64,000 bases of DNA from JALELF01 sp964473455 (GCA_964473455.1 CAYYQX010000002.1:75997-139996), one strand, 5' to 3'. Shown: positions 50,663-60,132, counted from the first letter of the stretch. Program-made: numbers and translations. Notes: generated by a model not told the origin, from the letters alone.

Positions 50663-50715
50663 AAGAATCATCTCCTTTTAAAATTATATCACAATTTTAA
50701 TCATATTTTATGGGT

Positions 50716-50745
50716 AAAAAAAAAGAAAATTAATAATTTTCTTTT
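50716..50745 (-). terminator. Terminator of the rubrerythrin gene
   Basis: AAAAGAAAATT, 3-nt loop, AATTTTCTTTT on the minus strand, then a T9 run. The glyA extended -10 (TGA, TATAAT) lies about 35 nt downstream. Confidence 0.75.
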
Positions 50746-51269
50746 AGCATTTCAAAGAAACTTTGTGGGTGGTTACATACTGGACAAGTAAGTGGAGCTT
50801 CATTTCCAAAATGAACATGACCACAATTACTACATATCCACATTGTTGATTCTTCTTTTTTATATACTTTGCCTTCTTTTATGTTTGCAAGTAAAGCTTT
50901 ATATCTTTCTTCGTGGCGTTTCTCTATTTTGGCTACTTCACTAAAAAGATATGCGATGTGGTCAAATCCTTCTTCTTTGGCTTCTTTAGAAAAATTTTCA
51001 TACATTGTTGTCCACTCGTAGTTTTCACCTTTGGCAGCATCTTCTAGGTTAGACATTGTATCTTTTATCTCTCCGCCAACAAGTAATTTAAACCAAATCT
51101 TAGCGTGCTCTTTTTCATTCTCGGATGTTTCTAAAAAGAATTTAGCTATTTGTTCAAATCCATCTTTTTTAGCTTTGGATGCATACCAAGTATATTTGTT
51201 TCTTGCCTTACTTTCTCCTGATAGGGCTTCTTCTAAATTTTTTTCTGTTTTACTTCCTTTTAATTCCAT
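50730..51269 (-). CDS. Rubrerythrin
   Basis: An oxidative stress protein that reduces peroxide in anaerobes. The N-terminal ferritin-like domain carries diiron ligands in ALSGESKARNKY, ETSENEKEHAKIWF and EVAKIEKRHEERY (E and ExxH patterns). The C-terminal rubredoxin-like domain has CSNCGHVHFG and CPVCNH (two CxxC). At 179 residues it is the classic type. GGAAAG precedes the ATG. It is downstream of the PssE-like gene with a 12-nt gap. Confidence 0.93.
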   Translation of the reverse strand: MELKGSKTEKNLEEALSGESKARNKYTWYASKAKKDGFEQIAKFFLETSENEKEHAKIWFKLLVGGEIKDTMSNLEDAAKGENYEWTTMYENFSKEAKEEGFDHIAYLFSEVAKIEKRHEERYKALLANIKEGKVYKKEESTMWICSNCGHVHFGNEAPLTCPVCNHPQSFFEMLKENY

Positions 51270-51281
51270 TTTATTTCCTTT

Positions 51282-51761
51282 CTATATACTATCTATATAA
51301 TCTTCTATCATTTTTAGAAAATTTTTGTTATTACTTTCATATTTTTTAGGTTTAAAATTTTTTGCTTTATTTAGGGCTTCTTCTAGTTTTGAAAAATCAT
51401 CTAATCTAATTATTAATCCCTTTTTTGTTAATTCTTCCAATATTTGTAGTTGATGGTTATTAGTGTGCTCTCCATATTCTTTTAATCTCGCTGCAGCAAT
51501 TATTTTTTTATCATAACCCATCGCGGTTAATATTGACCCAACTCCTGCATGCGTAATTACTATATCAGCTTCTTTAATTATTTGCTCATATTTATCAAGA
51601 GGGATAAGTTCAAACATTTCGATGTTTTTAGTTTCATATTTTGTATGGCCTACTTGCGCAATTACTTTTTCTTTGATTACCTTTTTTTCTATTAAATCAT
51701 CTACTGCTTTTAATAGTCTTGTAAATGGTTTATCTTGTGTTCCCAGTAGTATTAATATCAA
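51282..51761 (-). CDS. Glycosyltransferase catalytic half, PssE/Cps14G (Alg13) type
   Basis: A 159-residue protein, C-terminal half of a GT28-like glycosyltransferase. It starts with the strand ILILLGTQDKPFTRLL and has the sugar-nucleotide-binding part ADIVITHAGVGSILTAM. The start at TTG 51761 follows GGGGGG inside the previous gene; a GTG at 51770 is also possible. It works with the PssD-type gene upstream, with which it overlaps by 4 nt, to add a sugar to a lipid-linked carrier. Confidence 0.82.
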   Translation of the reverse strand: MILILLGTQDKPFTRLLKAVDDLIEKKVIKEKVIAQVGHTKYETKNIEMFELIPLDKYEQIIKEADIVITHAGVGSILTAMGYDKKIIAAARLKEYGEHTNNHQLQILEELTKKGLIIRLDDFSKLEEALNKAKNFKPKKYESNNKNFLKMIEDYIDSI

Positions 51762-52228
51762 TATATCCACCCCCCATATTTAGCTTTAGGGTAAAGGTTT
51801 AGCATACTTTCCCATTGAACTATAAACAAATCAGCAAATTTATATACTAGTCTTCCTGTAATGGTTTTAGTGGCAATATTGGCCATTGTTTCAATAAATA
51901 TAATCTTACTTCCAAAAATCTTTCCAATACAACACATTGGTCCTGCTGTATGAGCACCTGTTGTAATAATAACTTTTGGCCTTACTTTTATATATAAAAA
52001 TAAACTTATAAAACAATTAATTAATAATTTAAATGGATAAATCAAAAAGTAATCTTTTGTACCATATATCAAATAGCTAACTTTTCCCTTGTATTTTTCT
52101 TTTAAATAAACATTATCGGGCGTTTTTTCAGTGACTATATAATAGTTATATTTTTTAAATAGGGCTTTTAACTGTAACATTTCGTTTAAATGTCCACCAG
52201 TTGAAGAAATAAACATAACCTTTTTCAT
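51758..52228 (-). CDS. Glycosyltransferase membrane half, PssD/Cps14F (Alg14) type
   Basis: A 156-residue protein with the family start MKKVMFISSTGGHLNEMLQL, then KPKVIITTGAHTAGPMCCIGK (shown as VIITTGAHTAGPMCCIGK), ETMANIATKTITGRLVY and ADLFIVQWESML. It anchors the catalytic half to the membrane and carries the acceptor side. The ATG at 52228 follows AAGGTGA. It lies downstream of dnaJ behind a terminator. The pair, with the TagO-type gene, supports a surface polysaccharide pathway, but no other polymer genes are seen here. Confidence 0.82.
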   Translation of the reverse strand: MKKVMFISSTGGHLNEMLQLKALFKKYNYYIVTEKTPDNVYLKEKYKGKVSYLIYGTKDYFLIYPFKLLINCFISLFLYIKVRPKVIITTGAHTAGPMCCIGKIFGSKIIFIETMANIATKTITGRLVYKFADLFIVQWESMLNLYPKAKYGGWIY

Positions 52229-52298
52229 ATACTTCACCTTCTATTAATATTTTAACATTTTTAAAATAAAAAATATATCTTTTTATAAATAGTTTACT

Positions 52299-52322
52299 AA
52301 AAAAGCAGATTAAGAACTGCTT
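52299..52322 (-). terminator. Terminator of the hrcA-dnaJ operon
   Basis: AAGCAG, 8-nt loop, CTGCTT on the minus strand, then T6. It starts at the dnaJ stop. Confidence 0.75.
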
Positions 52323-53418
52323 ATAAATAATTTTTAAATTTTGAAAACTTACTGTTGTTATATAAGTTATCTTGATCTAATTCTTGTAATATATTTTTTT
52401 GTTCTTTGGTTATTCTTTGCGGAATTATAACATCCATTATAGCAAACATGTCACCTTTTCTATTAGTATTTGGATCAATGACACCTTTACCTTTTAATTT
52501 ATATTTGTCTCCTGGTTGTGTGCCTGGATCAATTGTTAGTTTAACGTTACCATAAATGGTTGGAATATCTTTTTTGCACCCCATGATAGCTTCAGTAATA
52601 GTTAGTGGAACTTTTAAGAAAATTGTTGTATCTTCTCTTTCATATAAAGGGTGTTCCTTAACATTAAATTCTAAGTAAAGGTCTCCATTAGAACCTCCAT
52701 TTGCCCCAGCTTCTCCTTTACTTGGTACTCTAAGTTGATTTCCAGTATCTACTCCGGCTGGAATGTTTACTTCAATATTTTTAGTAACATTAACTTTTCC
52801 TGTTCCATTGCATGATGAACAAGTTCTATCAATTACTACTCCTCTACCATGACAAGTTGGGCAAGTAGTTCTTGTAGCAAAAGTTCCAAATAAAGTTCTT
52901 TGTTCTTGGGTTACTTGGCCAGAACCATGACACATTGGACATGTTCTTTCTCCATGTCCTCCTTTACCATTACAATCCTCACATTTTTCGGTTGTGTTTA
53001 TTTTTAGTGTTTTTGTTGTCCCGTTAACTGCTTCTTCAAAAGTTAAGTTAACTCTTAATATAGAATCTCTTCCTTTAGTACTTCTGCTTGTGTTTCTACC
53101 ACCAAAATTAAAACCAAAACCAGAGCCAAATAAATCTCCGAAAATATCTGAAAAATCCATATCAGAAAAGTCAAAGCCACCAGTCCCACTTTGATTTTCA
53201 AAAGCAGAATGTCCGTATTGATCGTATTTTTTACGTTTATCAGAATCAGATAAAACAGCATAGGCTTCTTGAGCTTCTTTAAACTTTTCAGCCGCACCAC
53301 TTTCTTTGTTGACATCTGGGTGATATTTCTTGGCAAGACGCCTAAAAGAAGATTTTATTTCATCTTCGCTCGCTCCTTTATTAACTCCAAGTATCTCATA
53401 ATAATCTTTCTTTGACAT
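52321..53418 (-). CDS. dnaJ: Chaperone protein DnaJ
   Basis: The DnaK co-chaperone. The J domain (1-70) has the HPD motif (KKYHPDVNK), followed by a glycine/phenylalanine-rich region (GFGFNFGGR). The zinc domain has four CxxCxGxG motifs (CEDCNGKG, CPMCHGSG, CPTCHGRG, CSSCNGTG). The C-terminal substrate-binding domain is complete. At 365 residues it is normal. It is last in the operon, three genes below dnaK, separated by tldD and tldE. Confidence 0.96.
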   Translation of the reverse strand: MSKKDYYEILGVNKGASEDEIKSSFRRLAKKYHPDVNKESGAAEKFKEAQEAYAVLSDSDKRKKYDQYGHSAFENQSGTGGFDFSDMDFSDIFGDLFGSGFGFNFGGRNTSRSTKGRDSILRVNLTFEEAVNGTTKTLKINTTEKCEDCNGKGGHGERTCPMCHGSGQVTQEQRTLFGTFATRTTCPTCHGRGVVIDRTCSSCNGTGKVNVTKNIEVNIPAGVDTGNQLRVPSKGEAGANGGSNGDLYLEFNVKEHPLYEREDTTIFLKVPLTITEAIMGCKKDIPTIYGNVKLTIDPGTQPGDKYKLKGKGVIDPNTNRKGDMFAIMDVIIPQRITKEQKNILQELDQDNLYNNSKFSKFKNYL

Positions 53419-53421
53419 GTT

Positions 53422-54687
53422 TTATTCCTTTCCTGTTATAGTTATGTCTTTAAATAATATTGAAGGAGCGCCAAATGAAGTGCGTTCAAAAAGTAAGTCG
53501 CTTCCAATTTCTACAATATTATTAAATAATTCCATTATATTAGTACTTAAAAGAATCATCGATAAGGCTTTAATATTTTTACCGTCTTTCACTAAAATTC
53601 CTTCTGCTTGAAGAGAAATATCGCCTGTTTTTTTATTAATTCCTGAATGAAGACCTTGGAGTGAAGTAATGATTATACCATTTTTCATACTTTTTATTAA
53701 TGAAGAAAAATCTAATTTACCCGGAACAATGTGCATATTCGTAATATCTCCAGAGTTTCCTGTTGTTTCTTCGTTATACTTTAAAGCATATTCGATATTA
53801 TTTAATTTCTTCTTAAATACTCCGTTTTTTATAACTTCGTTATATTGTTTTTTTGTTCCTTCAGCATCAAATAAAGAATGTCCAATAAAATTATCATTTA
53901 ATGGGTCTTCAATGATGTTAAGCTTTTCAGAAAAAACTTTAGTATTTAACTTATCTTCTAATAATGATTGGTGCATATAAATAGATTTAGCATTAAACAT
54001 CGAATAAAATGTACTCAACAAATCAGAAACAACATCATTTCTAATGATTATATTATATTTATTTGTTTTAATACTGCTTGAGTTTAATTTAAACAATACT
54101 TCATCTATTTTAGTTTCAAATAGTTTTTTAAAAGATTTAAAATCATAAGTTTTAGATAGATAACTAACAGATACTTCTTTTGTAATACCATCTTCTTCAG
54201 CTGAAATTGAAGCACCAAATGATTGATAATCAGAATAATCAATCATTTCAGAGTTTTCATTATATATTAAATCTCTTCCATAGTGGTGATTATAACCAAT
54301 CTGAAAATCTTTTAATCTTTTATCTTTTTTATGAAGATCATTTAAAGATAAAAGATCTTGTTTGGCTTGACTATAATTTACTTTGTTAGGCTCAGCAATG
54401 TTTTTGATATTATCATTTACTAATTTATTTTTATTGCTATTTTCTTGCACTTCAAAAAGTAAATTTATTTCATTTACTATTTTTTGTGGATCATTTATAT
54501 TCTCCGTATGCATCCTAACAGTTTTATCGTTTTTTATAGCCTTGATAGAATATCCTTTTAAATTTGATATATCAAACTCTTTTAGTTGATCATTTAAAAC
54601 TTCAATTGAGGTTTCATTAGCAACACCTTCAAGTATCTCAATATCAATATTATTTTTTTTAGCTAGTAATAATAATCTTTTTTTCAT
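53422..54687 (-). CDS. tldE: TldE/PmbA family protein (TldD partner)
   Basis: Inactive-type partner of the TldD metalloprotease. The 421-residue product shows the family's middle and end (YNHHYGRDLIYN, GHSLFDAEGTKKQYNEVIKNGVF and GNSGDITNMHIVPGKLDF), and lacks the HExxxH zinc motif. The ATG at 54687 lies on the base after the tldD stop (54689), with GGTGGAG just upstream. The pair forms a heterodimer that trims unfolded peptides. It lies between dnaK and dnaJ. Confidence 0.88.
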   Translation of the reverse strand: MKKRLLLLAKKNNIDIEILEGVANETSIEVLNDQLKEFDISNLKGYSIKAIKNDKTVRMHTENINDPQKIVNEINLLFEVQENSNKNKLVNDNIKNIAEPNKVNYSQAKQDLLSLNDLHKKDKRLKDFQIGYNHHYGRDLIYNENSEMIDYSDYQSFGASISAEEDGITKEVSVSYLSKTYDFKSFKKLFETKIDEVLFKLNSSSIKTNKYNIIIRNDVVSDLLSTFYSMFNAKSIYMHQSLLEDKLNTKVFSEKLNIIEDPLNDNFIGHSLFDAEGTKKQYNEVIKNGVFKKKLNNIEYALKYNEETTGNSGDITNMHIVPGKLDFSSLIKSMKNGIIITSLQGLHSGINKKTGDISLQAEGILVKDGKNIKALSMILLSTNIMELFNNIVEIGSDLLFERTSFGAPSILFKDITITGKE

Positions 54688-54688
54688 A

Positions 54689-56059
54689 TTATTCTCCACC
54701 TACCAGTATTTTAGATAATTTTATTGTTGGTTGCCCTGTTGTTACTGGAACTTGCCCACTAGCTGAGCCACACATACCAGGAGACATAACTAAGTTATCA
54801 CTTACCATTTCAACATTGTTTAATATATCTAAAGTATTGCCAATTAAACTAGCTGATTTAACACATTCACTGATTTTTCCATCTCTTATCATATATGCAT
54901 CATCTACAGCAAAGTTAAAGTCTCCCGTTTCTGGTGAGACTGAGCCTCCACCTAGGCTTTTCGCATATAATCCTAACTTAATGCTTTTGATCATGTCTTC
55001 TACTTTATCATTTCCAGGTAAAAGATAAGTATTACTCATTCTTGAAGTTGGAGCATACTTATATGATTCTCTTCTACTACATCCATTAGGTTTCATATTC
55101 ATTTTCTTAGAATTTAAAGCATCAACTAAATAACTTACTAAATATCCGTCTTTTATTAAAATATTTTTTTTAGTTTTATTTCCTTCATCATCAATGTTTG
55201 AGCTTCCCCATTCTTTTTTTATTGTTCCATCATCTATAATAGTTACTTTTGAACTGGCTATTTTTTGATTTAGTTTGCCAGCTAAAACAGATAAATTATC
55301 CGCAACAGAAGTTGCTTCCATAGCGTGTCCACAAGCTTCGTGAAAAAGAACACCACCAAAACCACTTTCTATTACCACAGGCATTTCTTTACCTATACAA
55401 GGCTTAGCGTATAACTTATCTACACCGGTTTTAACCATGTCATCAATTATATAAGATAAATCTGTATTTAAAAGCTCTAAACCAGCAGAATTGCCAATAG
55501 ATCTAAATACAGTTGAAGTTTTCTCTTGATCTTTAAAAGTTATACTTATAGCTAGTTTTGTATACATTTTTTCATCTTGTTTATACAAACCAGTATGGTT
55601 TACTATTGTAATAAGACTCTCTTCTTCATTTAAAGTAATATCTACTTGATTGATTCTCTTTTCTTTACTTCTGATTATTTCATTTAAGTTTTTTAAATAA
55701 TCTTTTTTTTCTATTTCACTCATTGATTGATGATCAAGTTCAAATGTGTTTTTAGTTTTTTGAAGTTTTTTTAACTTGATATTTTTATGTTTTACTTTTT
55801 TATTGACATTTTCAATTAGTTTTTCAACAGTTTTTGTTAAATTACTCTCTTCCATAGCGTTTGTTCTAGCATAATAAACATCTTCCCCATCAATCATGCG
55901 AAGCCCAACGCCAGTAACAAAGTTAACATCTACTTTATCTAAATTATTATCAATATATGAGTAAGATTTTGATTTTGAATCTTCATAGAATATTTCTCCA
56001 TAGCTTGCGCCTGTACTCATTATTTGGTTTATAATTTTTTCTAATAGTTCTTTTTTCAT
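54689..56059 (-). CDS. tldD: Metalloprotease TldD
   Basis: A zinc metalloprotease that with TldE degrades small, flexible peptides. The zinc motif is in LFHEACGHAMEA (HExxGH form), about 245-256. A downstream cysteine lies in MKPNGCSRRESYKYAP and the C-terminal MSPGMCGSASGQVPVTTGQP is typical. The ATG at 56059 has AGGAG 5 nt upstream; an upstream in-frame start would run back into the dnaK terminator. Length 456 is normal. Confidence 0.92.
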   Translation of the reverse strand: MKKELLEKIINQIMSTGASYGEIFYEDSKSKSYSYIDNNLDKVDVNFVTGVGLRMIDGEDVYYARTNAMEESNLTKTVEKLIENVNKKVKHKNIKLKKLQKTKNTFELDHQSMSEIEKKDYLKNLNEIIRSKEKRINQVDITLNEEESLITIVNHTGLYKQDEKMYTKLAISITFKDQEKTSTVFRSIGNSAGLELLNTDLSYIIDDMVKTGVDKLYAKPCIGKEMPVVIESGFGGVLFHEACGHAMEATSVADNLSVLAGKLNQKIASSKVTIIDDGTIKKEWGSSNIDDEGNKTKKNILIKDGYLVSYLVDALNSKKMNMKPNGCSRRESYKYAPTSRMSNTYLLPGNDKVEDMIKSIKLGLYAKSLGGGSVSPETGDFNFAVDDAYMIRDGKISECVKSASLIGNTLDILNNVEMVSDNLVMSPGMCGSASGQVPVTTGQPTIKLSKILVGGE

Positions 56060-56076
56060 AAGTTCTCCTACATAGA

Positions 56077-56103
56077 AGTAAAGTTCTAGTTTCCTAGAAC
56101 TTT
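56077..56103 (-). terminator. Weak terminator after dnaK
   Basis: GTTCTAG, GAAA, CTAGAAC on the minus strand, followed by TTTACTT. The weak T-run suggests a partial stop, with read-through to tldD. Confidence 0.5.
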
Positions 56104-56108
56104 TTCTT

Positions 56109-57929
56109 TTACTTTTCTTCAAATTTAGCGTCTTTTACATCGCTTTCTTTTGGTTCTTCCGTATTAGTATTGTTGGTCTGATTTTGTTGATTTGCTTTAG
56201 CTGCTTCTTCATATACTTTTGTAGCTAGCTTCATAGCAGTATCATTTAGTTTTTCTTTCTTAGCTTTGATATCGTCAAAATTATTTTTTTCTAAAGCTTC
56301 TTTTAACTCTTTAATTTCTACTTCGGCTTGTTCTTTATCTTTAGCATCAACTTTATCACCTAAGTCTTTAATAGATTTTTCTGTTGCAAAAACTAGTTGT
56401 TCTGCTTCATTCTTCATATCTATTTCTTCTTTTCTTTTTTTATCCGCTTCTTTATTTGCTTCAGCATCTTTTACCATTTTGTCAATTTCAGCATCAGTTA
56501 ATCCACTTGAAGCAGTAATTGTAATTGATTGTTCTTTATTTGTTCCCATATCTTTTGCTTTAACGTTTACTATACCATTAGCATCAATATCAAATGTCAC
56601 TTCAATTTGTGGTACTCCTCTTGGAGCTGGAGGGATATTATTAAGTTGAAATCTTCCTAATGTTTTATTATCCGCTGCCATACTTCTTTCTCCTTGAAGT
56701 ACATGGATATCTACAGCTGGTTGATTGTCAGCTGCAGTTGAAAATACTTGTGATTTACTTGTTGGAATTGTTGTGTTTCTAGTAATTAATGTTGTCATTA
56801 CTCCACCTAGAGTTTCAATACCAAGAGAAAGTGGTGTGACATCTAATAATACAATGTCATTAACATCTCCTGAAAGTACTGCACCTTGAATAGCTGCGCC
56901 CATTGCGACAACTTCATCTGGATTAACTCCTTTTGAAGGCTCTTTGCCTAGTTCTTTTTGAACTAAATCAACTACTTTTGGTATTCTAGTAGATCCACCT
57001 ACTAATAATACTTTATCGATATTATTTTTTGTTAAACCAGCATCTTTTAATGCTTTTCTAACTGGTTCTAGAGTTGATGTTAATAAATCATCTACTAACT
57101 CTTCAAATTTTGCTCTTGTTAAATTATAACTCATATGAAGAGGCCCTGCTTCTCCTTGAGTTATGAATGGAATTGAGATCTCTGTTTGAGCCATTCCTGA
57201 CAAGTCTTTTTTAGCTTTTTCGGCTGCATCTTTTACTCTTTGCATTGCCATTTTATCTTTGCTTAAATCAACGCTGTTTTCTTTTTTAAATTCACTTACT
57301 AAGTGATTCATGATTCTTTCATCAAAATCATCTCCACCTAAATGGTTGTTTCCACTTGTTGACAAAACTTCAAATACACCATCACCAAGTTCAAGAACTG
57401 ATACGTCAAACGTACCACCACCCAAATCGTATACTAGTATTTTTTCATTTTTGTCTTGTTTATCTAGTCCATAAGCTAGAGCTGCCGCAGTTGGTTCGTT
57501 TATAATTCTTTTAACATCCAATCCGGCAATCTTTCCAGCATCTTTTGTTGCTTGTCTTTGAGCATCATTAAAATATGCTGGCACTGTTATAACAGCTTCT
57601 GTAATTTTTGTTCCCAAGTAACTTTCAGCAGTGGCTTTTAGATCTCCTAAAATCATAGCTGATATTTCTTGTGGCGTATAATCTTTACCATTAACGTGAA
57701 CTTTTTCATCTGTTCCCATTTTTCTTTTTATTGAATATACGGTTTCTGGATTAGTAATCATTTGGTTTTTTGCTTTTTGACCAACGATTATTTCTCCTTT
57801 ACTAAATGCTACTACAGAAGGGGTTGTTCTATTTCCTTCTTTATTAGCAATTACTTTTGTTTCTCCACCTTCGTGAATTGCAACACAACTATTTGTTGTT
57901 CCTAAGTCTATTCCTATTATTTTACTCAT
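56109..57929 (-). CDS. dnaK: Chaperone protein DnaK (Hsp70)
   Basis: The ATPase domain has IGIDLGTTNSCVAI at the start, PAYFNDAQRQATKDAGKIAGL, LVYDLGGGTFDVSVL and VLLVGGSTRIPKV; the substrate-binding domain has DVTPLSLGIET. The C-terminus is charged and Q/N-rich. At 606 residues it matches DnaK of Gram-positives. It follows grpE by 19 nt, with AAGGAG. It sits in the HrcA/CIRCE operon. Confidence 0.97.
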   Translation of the reverse strand: MSKIIGIDLGTTNSCVAIHEGGETKVIANKEGNRTTPSVVAFSKGEIIVGQKAKNQMITNPETVYSIKRKMGTDEKVHVNGKDYTPQEISAMILGDLKATAESYLGTKITEAVITVPAYFNDAQRQATKDAGKIAGLDVKRIINEPTAAALAYGLDKQDKNEKILVYDLGGGTFDVSVLELGDGVFEVLSTSGNNHLGGDDFDERIMNHLVSEFKKENSVDLSKDKMAMQRVKDAAEKAKKDLSGMAQTEISIPFITQGEAGPLHMSYNLTRAKFEELVDDLLTSTLEPVRKALKDAGLTKNNIDKVLLVGGSTRIPKVVDLVQKELGKEPSKGVNPDEVVAMGAAIQGAVLSGDVNDIVLLDVTPLSLGIETLGGVMTTLITRNTTIPTSKSQVFSTAADNQPAVDIHVLQGERSMAADNKTLGRFQLNNIPPAPRGVPQIEVTFDIDANGIVNVKAKDMGTNKEQSITITASSGLTDAEIDKMVKDAEANKEADKKRKEEIDMKNEAEQLVFATEKSIKDLGDKVDAKDKEQAEVEIKELKEALEKNNFDDIKAKKEKLNDTAMKLATKVYEEAAKANQQNQTNNTNTEEPKESDVKDAKFEEK

Positions 57930-57948
57930 ATTATTTTCTCCTTTTTCT

Positions 57949-58440
57949 TTATTCGCTTACTTTAACCATTGCTGGTCTTAGTACTCTTTCTTTATATAAA
58001 TATCCTTTTCTTAATACTTCTATTACCATTCCTGCTTCTACTCCATCAACTTTTTCTGTCAATACAGCTTGGTGGTAAGTTGGATCAAAAGGTTTACTTG
58101 AACCATCTATTGCTTTTACTTCGAAATTATTAAAAATATTAATTATTGAAGTATAAATCATTTTAAATCCTTCTAAAAATTTAGATAATTCATCGCTTAA
58201 ATCATTATCATCTAGCTTAATAGCTCTTTCAAAGTTATCTACTATCGGTAACAATTCTCTTATTAAGTCCTCGTTGGCATATTTTAGCATGCAAGATACT
58301 TCTTCATCTTTTCGTTTACGATAATTGATTAGTTCTGCTTTTTCTCTTAAAATTCTATCTTCTAGGTCTTTAATTTGGCTTAAAAACTTTTTGTTATCTG
58401 GTTTTTTCACTACTTTTTCTTCTTCTTTTTTTTCATTCAT
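57949..58440 (-). CDS. grpE: Nucleotide exchange factor GrpE
   Basis: Releases ADP from DnaK. A charged N-terminal tail and coiled coil (MNEKKEEEKVVKKPDNKKFL) come before the core LRELLPIVDNFERAIKL-type stretch (here IRELLPIVDNFERAIKL) and the C-terminal beta domain (EVLRKGYLYKERVLRPAMVKV). The ATG at 58440 follows GAGG by 6 nt; a GTG at 58452 is possible. It overlaps hrcA by 8 nt. Length 163 is normal. Confidence 0.94.
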   Translation of the reverse strand: MNEKKEEEKVVKKPDNKKFLSQIKDLEDRILREKAELINYRKRKDEEVSCMLKYANEDLIRELLPIVDNFERAIKLDDNDLSDELSKFLEGFKMIYTSIINIFNNFEVKAIDGSSKPFDPTYHQAVLTEKVDGVEAGMVIEVLRKGYLYKERVLRPAMVKVSE

Positions 58441-59434
58441 GTTTTTCCTCACCTATGTTTTCATTTATATAGTTTAGAAGCGACATTACTCTTTCATATT
58501 CCATTCTTTTTGGTCCAATTAAAGCAATTGTCATTTCTTCACCATTTATTTTATATTTTGTTTTAATTATTGTAACGTTATCATCAAAACTGTTCTCACT
58601 ACCTATATATATATTTATACCTTCAGCATCTTCTTTGATAGAGTTAACAATTTTTTTATCATCAAACTTACTAATAATTGTTTTAATTTTATCTACATCA
58701 TTAAATTCTGGTTGTTTTAACATATTGCTTGTTTTAGAAACTGTAAAGTTAGATTCTTTTGTAAAATCATTAAAGGCATTATAGAACGCACTGTAAAGTA
58801 TTTCGTGTTGTTTAATGTATTGTTCTATAACTGGCTTTATTTCATATTCTAACTTTTCTCCTACTTTATCTAATGGTGTTCCAACTATTAATTTATTAAT
58901 GATATCAACTGTTTGTTTTATTTCTTTAACATCTACTTTTTCAGACAAAATTAAATTCTTATTTTCAACGTGCCCTTTATCAGTAATAATTAAAGCAATC
59001 ACATTATTTTCACTAATTGGTATTACTTCTACTCTACTAATTCGGTTTTCGTTAGAATTTTTTCCCAATACAACCATTGCATAGTTAGTAATATCTGATA
59101 CTATCTCCATGCTTTTTAAAACAGTATCAGATAACATTAATGAATGGTTATGAAAGATAGTTTCTAATTTTAACATATCTTCACCGTTTAGTTCTTTTGG
59201 CTTCATAATATTATCTACATAATATCTGTATCCTTTTTCACTAGGAACTCTACCGGAAGATGTGTGAGTTTTTTCAATTAACATACTATCTTCTAAAAAA
59301 ACCATATCATTTCTGACTGTTGCACTTGAGCAATTAATCTTATCACAAAGGTCCTTACTACTAATAGGATTTGCTTTCTTAATATACTCTTCTACTATTA
59401 ATTTTAATATTGATTCTTGTCTTGAACTTAACAT
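58433..59434 (-). CDS. hrcA: Heat-inducible transcription repressor HrcA
   Basis: Represses the operon by binding CIRCE. The N-terminal winged helix reads SSRQESILKLIVEEYIKKANPI and TVRNDMVFLED (parts). The middle and C-terminal GAF-like domains follow, with SENNVIALIIT and IALIGPKRMEYERVM typical. At 333 residues it is a normal length. GGTGGTGAT precedes the ATG. It is the first gene of hrcA-grpE-dnaK-tldD-tldE-dnaJ. Confidence 0.96.
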   Translation of the reverse strand: MLSSRQESILKLIVEEYIKKANPISSKDLCDKINCSSATVRNDMVFLEDSMLIEKTHTSSGRVPSEKGYRYYVDNIMKPKELNGEDMLKLETIFHNHSLMLSDTVLKSMEIVSDITNYAMVVLGKNSNENRISRVEVIPISENNVIALIITDKGHVENKNLILSEKVDVKEIKQTVDIINKLIVGTPLDKVGEKLEYEIKPVIEQYIKQHEILYSAFYNAFNDFTKESNFTVSKTSNMLKQPEFNDVDKIKTIISKFDDKKIVNSIKEDAEGINIYIGSENSFDDNVTIIKTKYKINGEEMTIALIGPKRMEYERVMSLLNYINENIGEEKHE

Positions 59435-59454
59435 ATATCACCACCGACTATTAA

Positions 59455-59483
59455 ATTATACTATGCCTTTTTAGCATTGTCAA
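59455..59483 (-). promoter_or_regulatory. Promoter of the heat-shock operon
   Basis: Minus strand: TTGACA (59478-59483), 17 nt, TATAAT (59455-59460): both hexamers match consensus. The -35 lies inside CIRCE. Confidence 0.85.
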
Positions 59484-59497
59484 GTAGTGAGTGCTAA
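59471..59497 (-). promoter_or_regulatory. CIRCE operator (HrcA binding site)
   Basis: TTAGCA at 59471, inner 9-nt spacer, and GAGTGCTAA at 59489-59497, giving a 9-9-9 inverted repeat. One half is perfect; the other differs from consensus at two of nine positions. It overlaps the -35. Confidence 0.85.
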
Positions 59498-59521
59498 AAA
59501 ATAAATAACCTTTTACAGTTA

Positions 59522-59621
59522 NNNNNNNNNNNNNNNNNNNNNNNNNNNNNNNNNNNNNNNNNNNNNNNNNNNNNNNNNNNNNNNNNNNNNNNNNNNNNNN
59601 NNNNNNNNNNNNNNNNNNNNN
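59522..59621. other. Assembly gap of 100 N
   Basis: Exactly 100 N upstream of hrcA. Unlike the gap at 41144, no shared flanking sequence is visible, so the gene order on the two sides is not fully proven. Confidence 0.95.
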
Positions 59622-59685
59622 TTATGATTTGTGATAGCATATTGCTCAATTTAGTTTAAAAAGTCTTATAAAATTTGGTGAATTT

Positions 59686-60132
59686 ATGAAAAAAGAATTT
59701 AAAAACGTTGAACTTGCTATTTTATATAGAATTTGGGTTTCACATATGGCAGGAGATTTAAGATTGTATTTGATAGACCATTTACATTATTCAGAGGAAA
59801 AAGCTTTCGCAGAAATGAATGACTATTTTGAAAATTATAATTGCCCAAACGATCCTAGGCTTGCGAATTCTTTTAATTTTATTTTAAATTTTGGAAATAC
59901 GGTTTTTGATATAAAATCAAATAATTATACAGAAGAAATAACAGTAATAGATATCCCCAAAAATTTAAATAATGAAATAATTAATATAGTTAGGAAACCT
60001 CTTATTGACTACGGTTTAATAGTTAGAAAAGTTTCGAAAGATAAATTAATAGTTTTTTTTGATAAAATATATACAAATATGGACTACCCTGAATGCCGTC
60101 TTAGTGAAGAAATCATTCCTTTGATAAGATAA
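59686..60132 (+). CDS. Hypothetical protein
   Basis: GGTGA lies 5 nt before the ATG. The 148-residue protein has a helical first half (VELAILYRIWVSHMAGDLRL, then LHYSEEKAFAEMNDYFENY) and a mixed second half with KVSKDKLIVFFDKIY. No signal peptide or membrane segment, and no family recognised. It lies between an assembly gap and ppdK, with which it shares a terminator, so its own promoter may be lost in the gap. Confidence 0.65.
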   Translation: MKKEFKNVELAILYRIWVSHMAGDLRLYLIDHLHYSEEKAFAEMNDYFENYNCPNDPRLANSFNFILNFGNTVFDIKSNNYTEEITVIDIPKNLNNEIINIVRKPLIDYGLIVRKVSKDKLIVFFDKIYTNMDYPECRLSEEIIPLIR

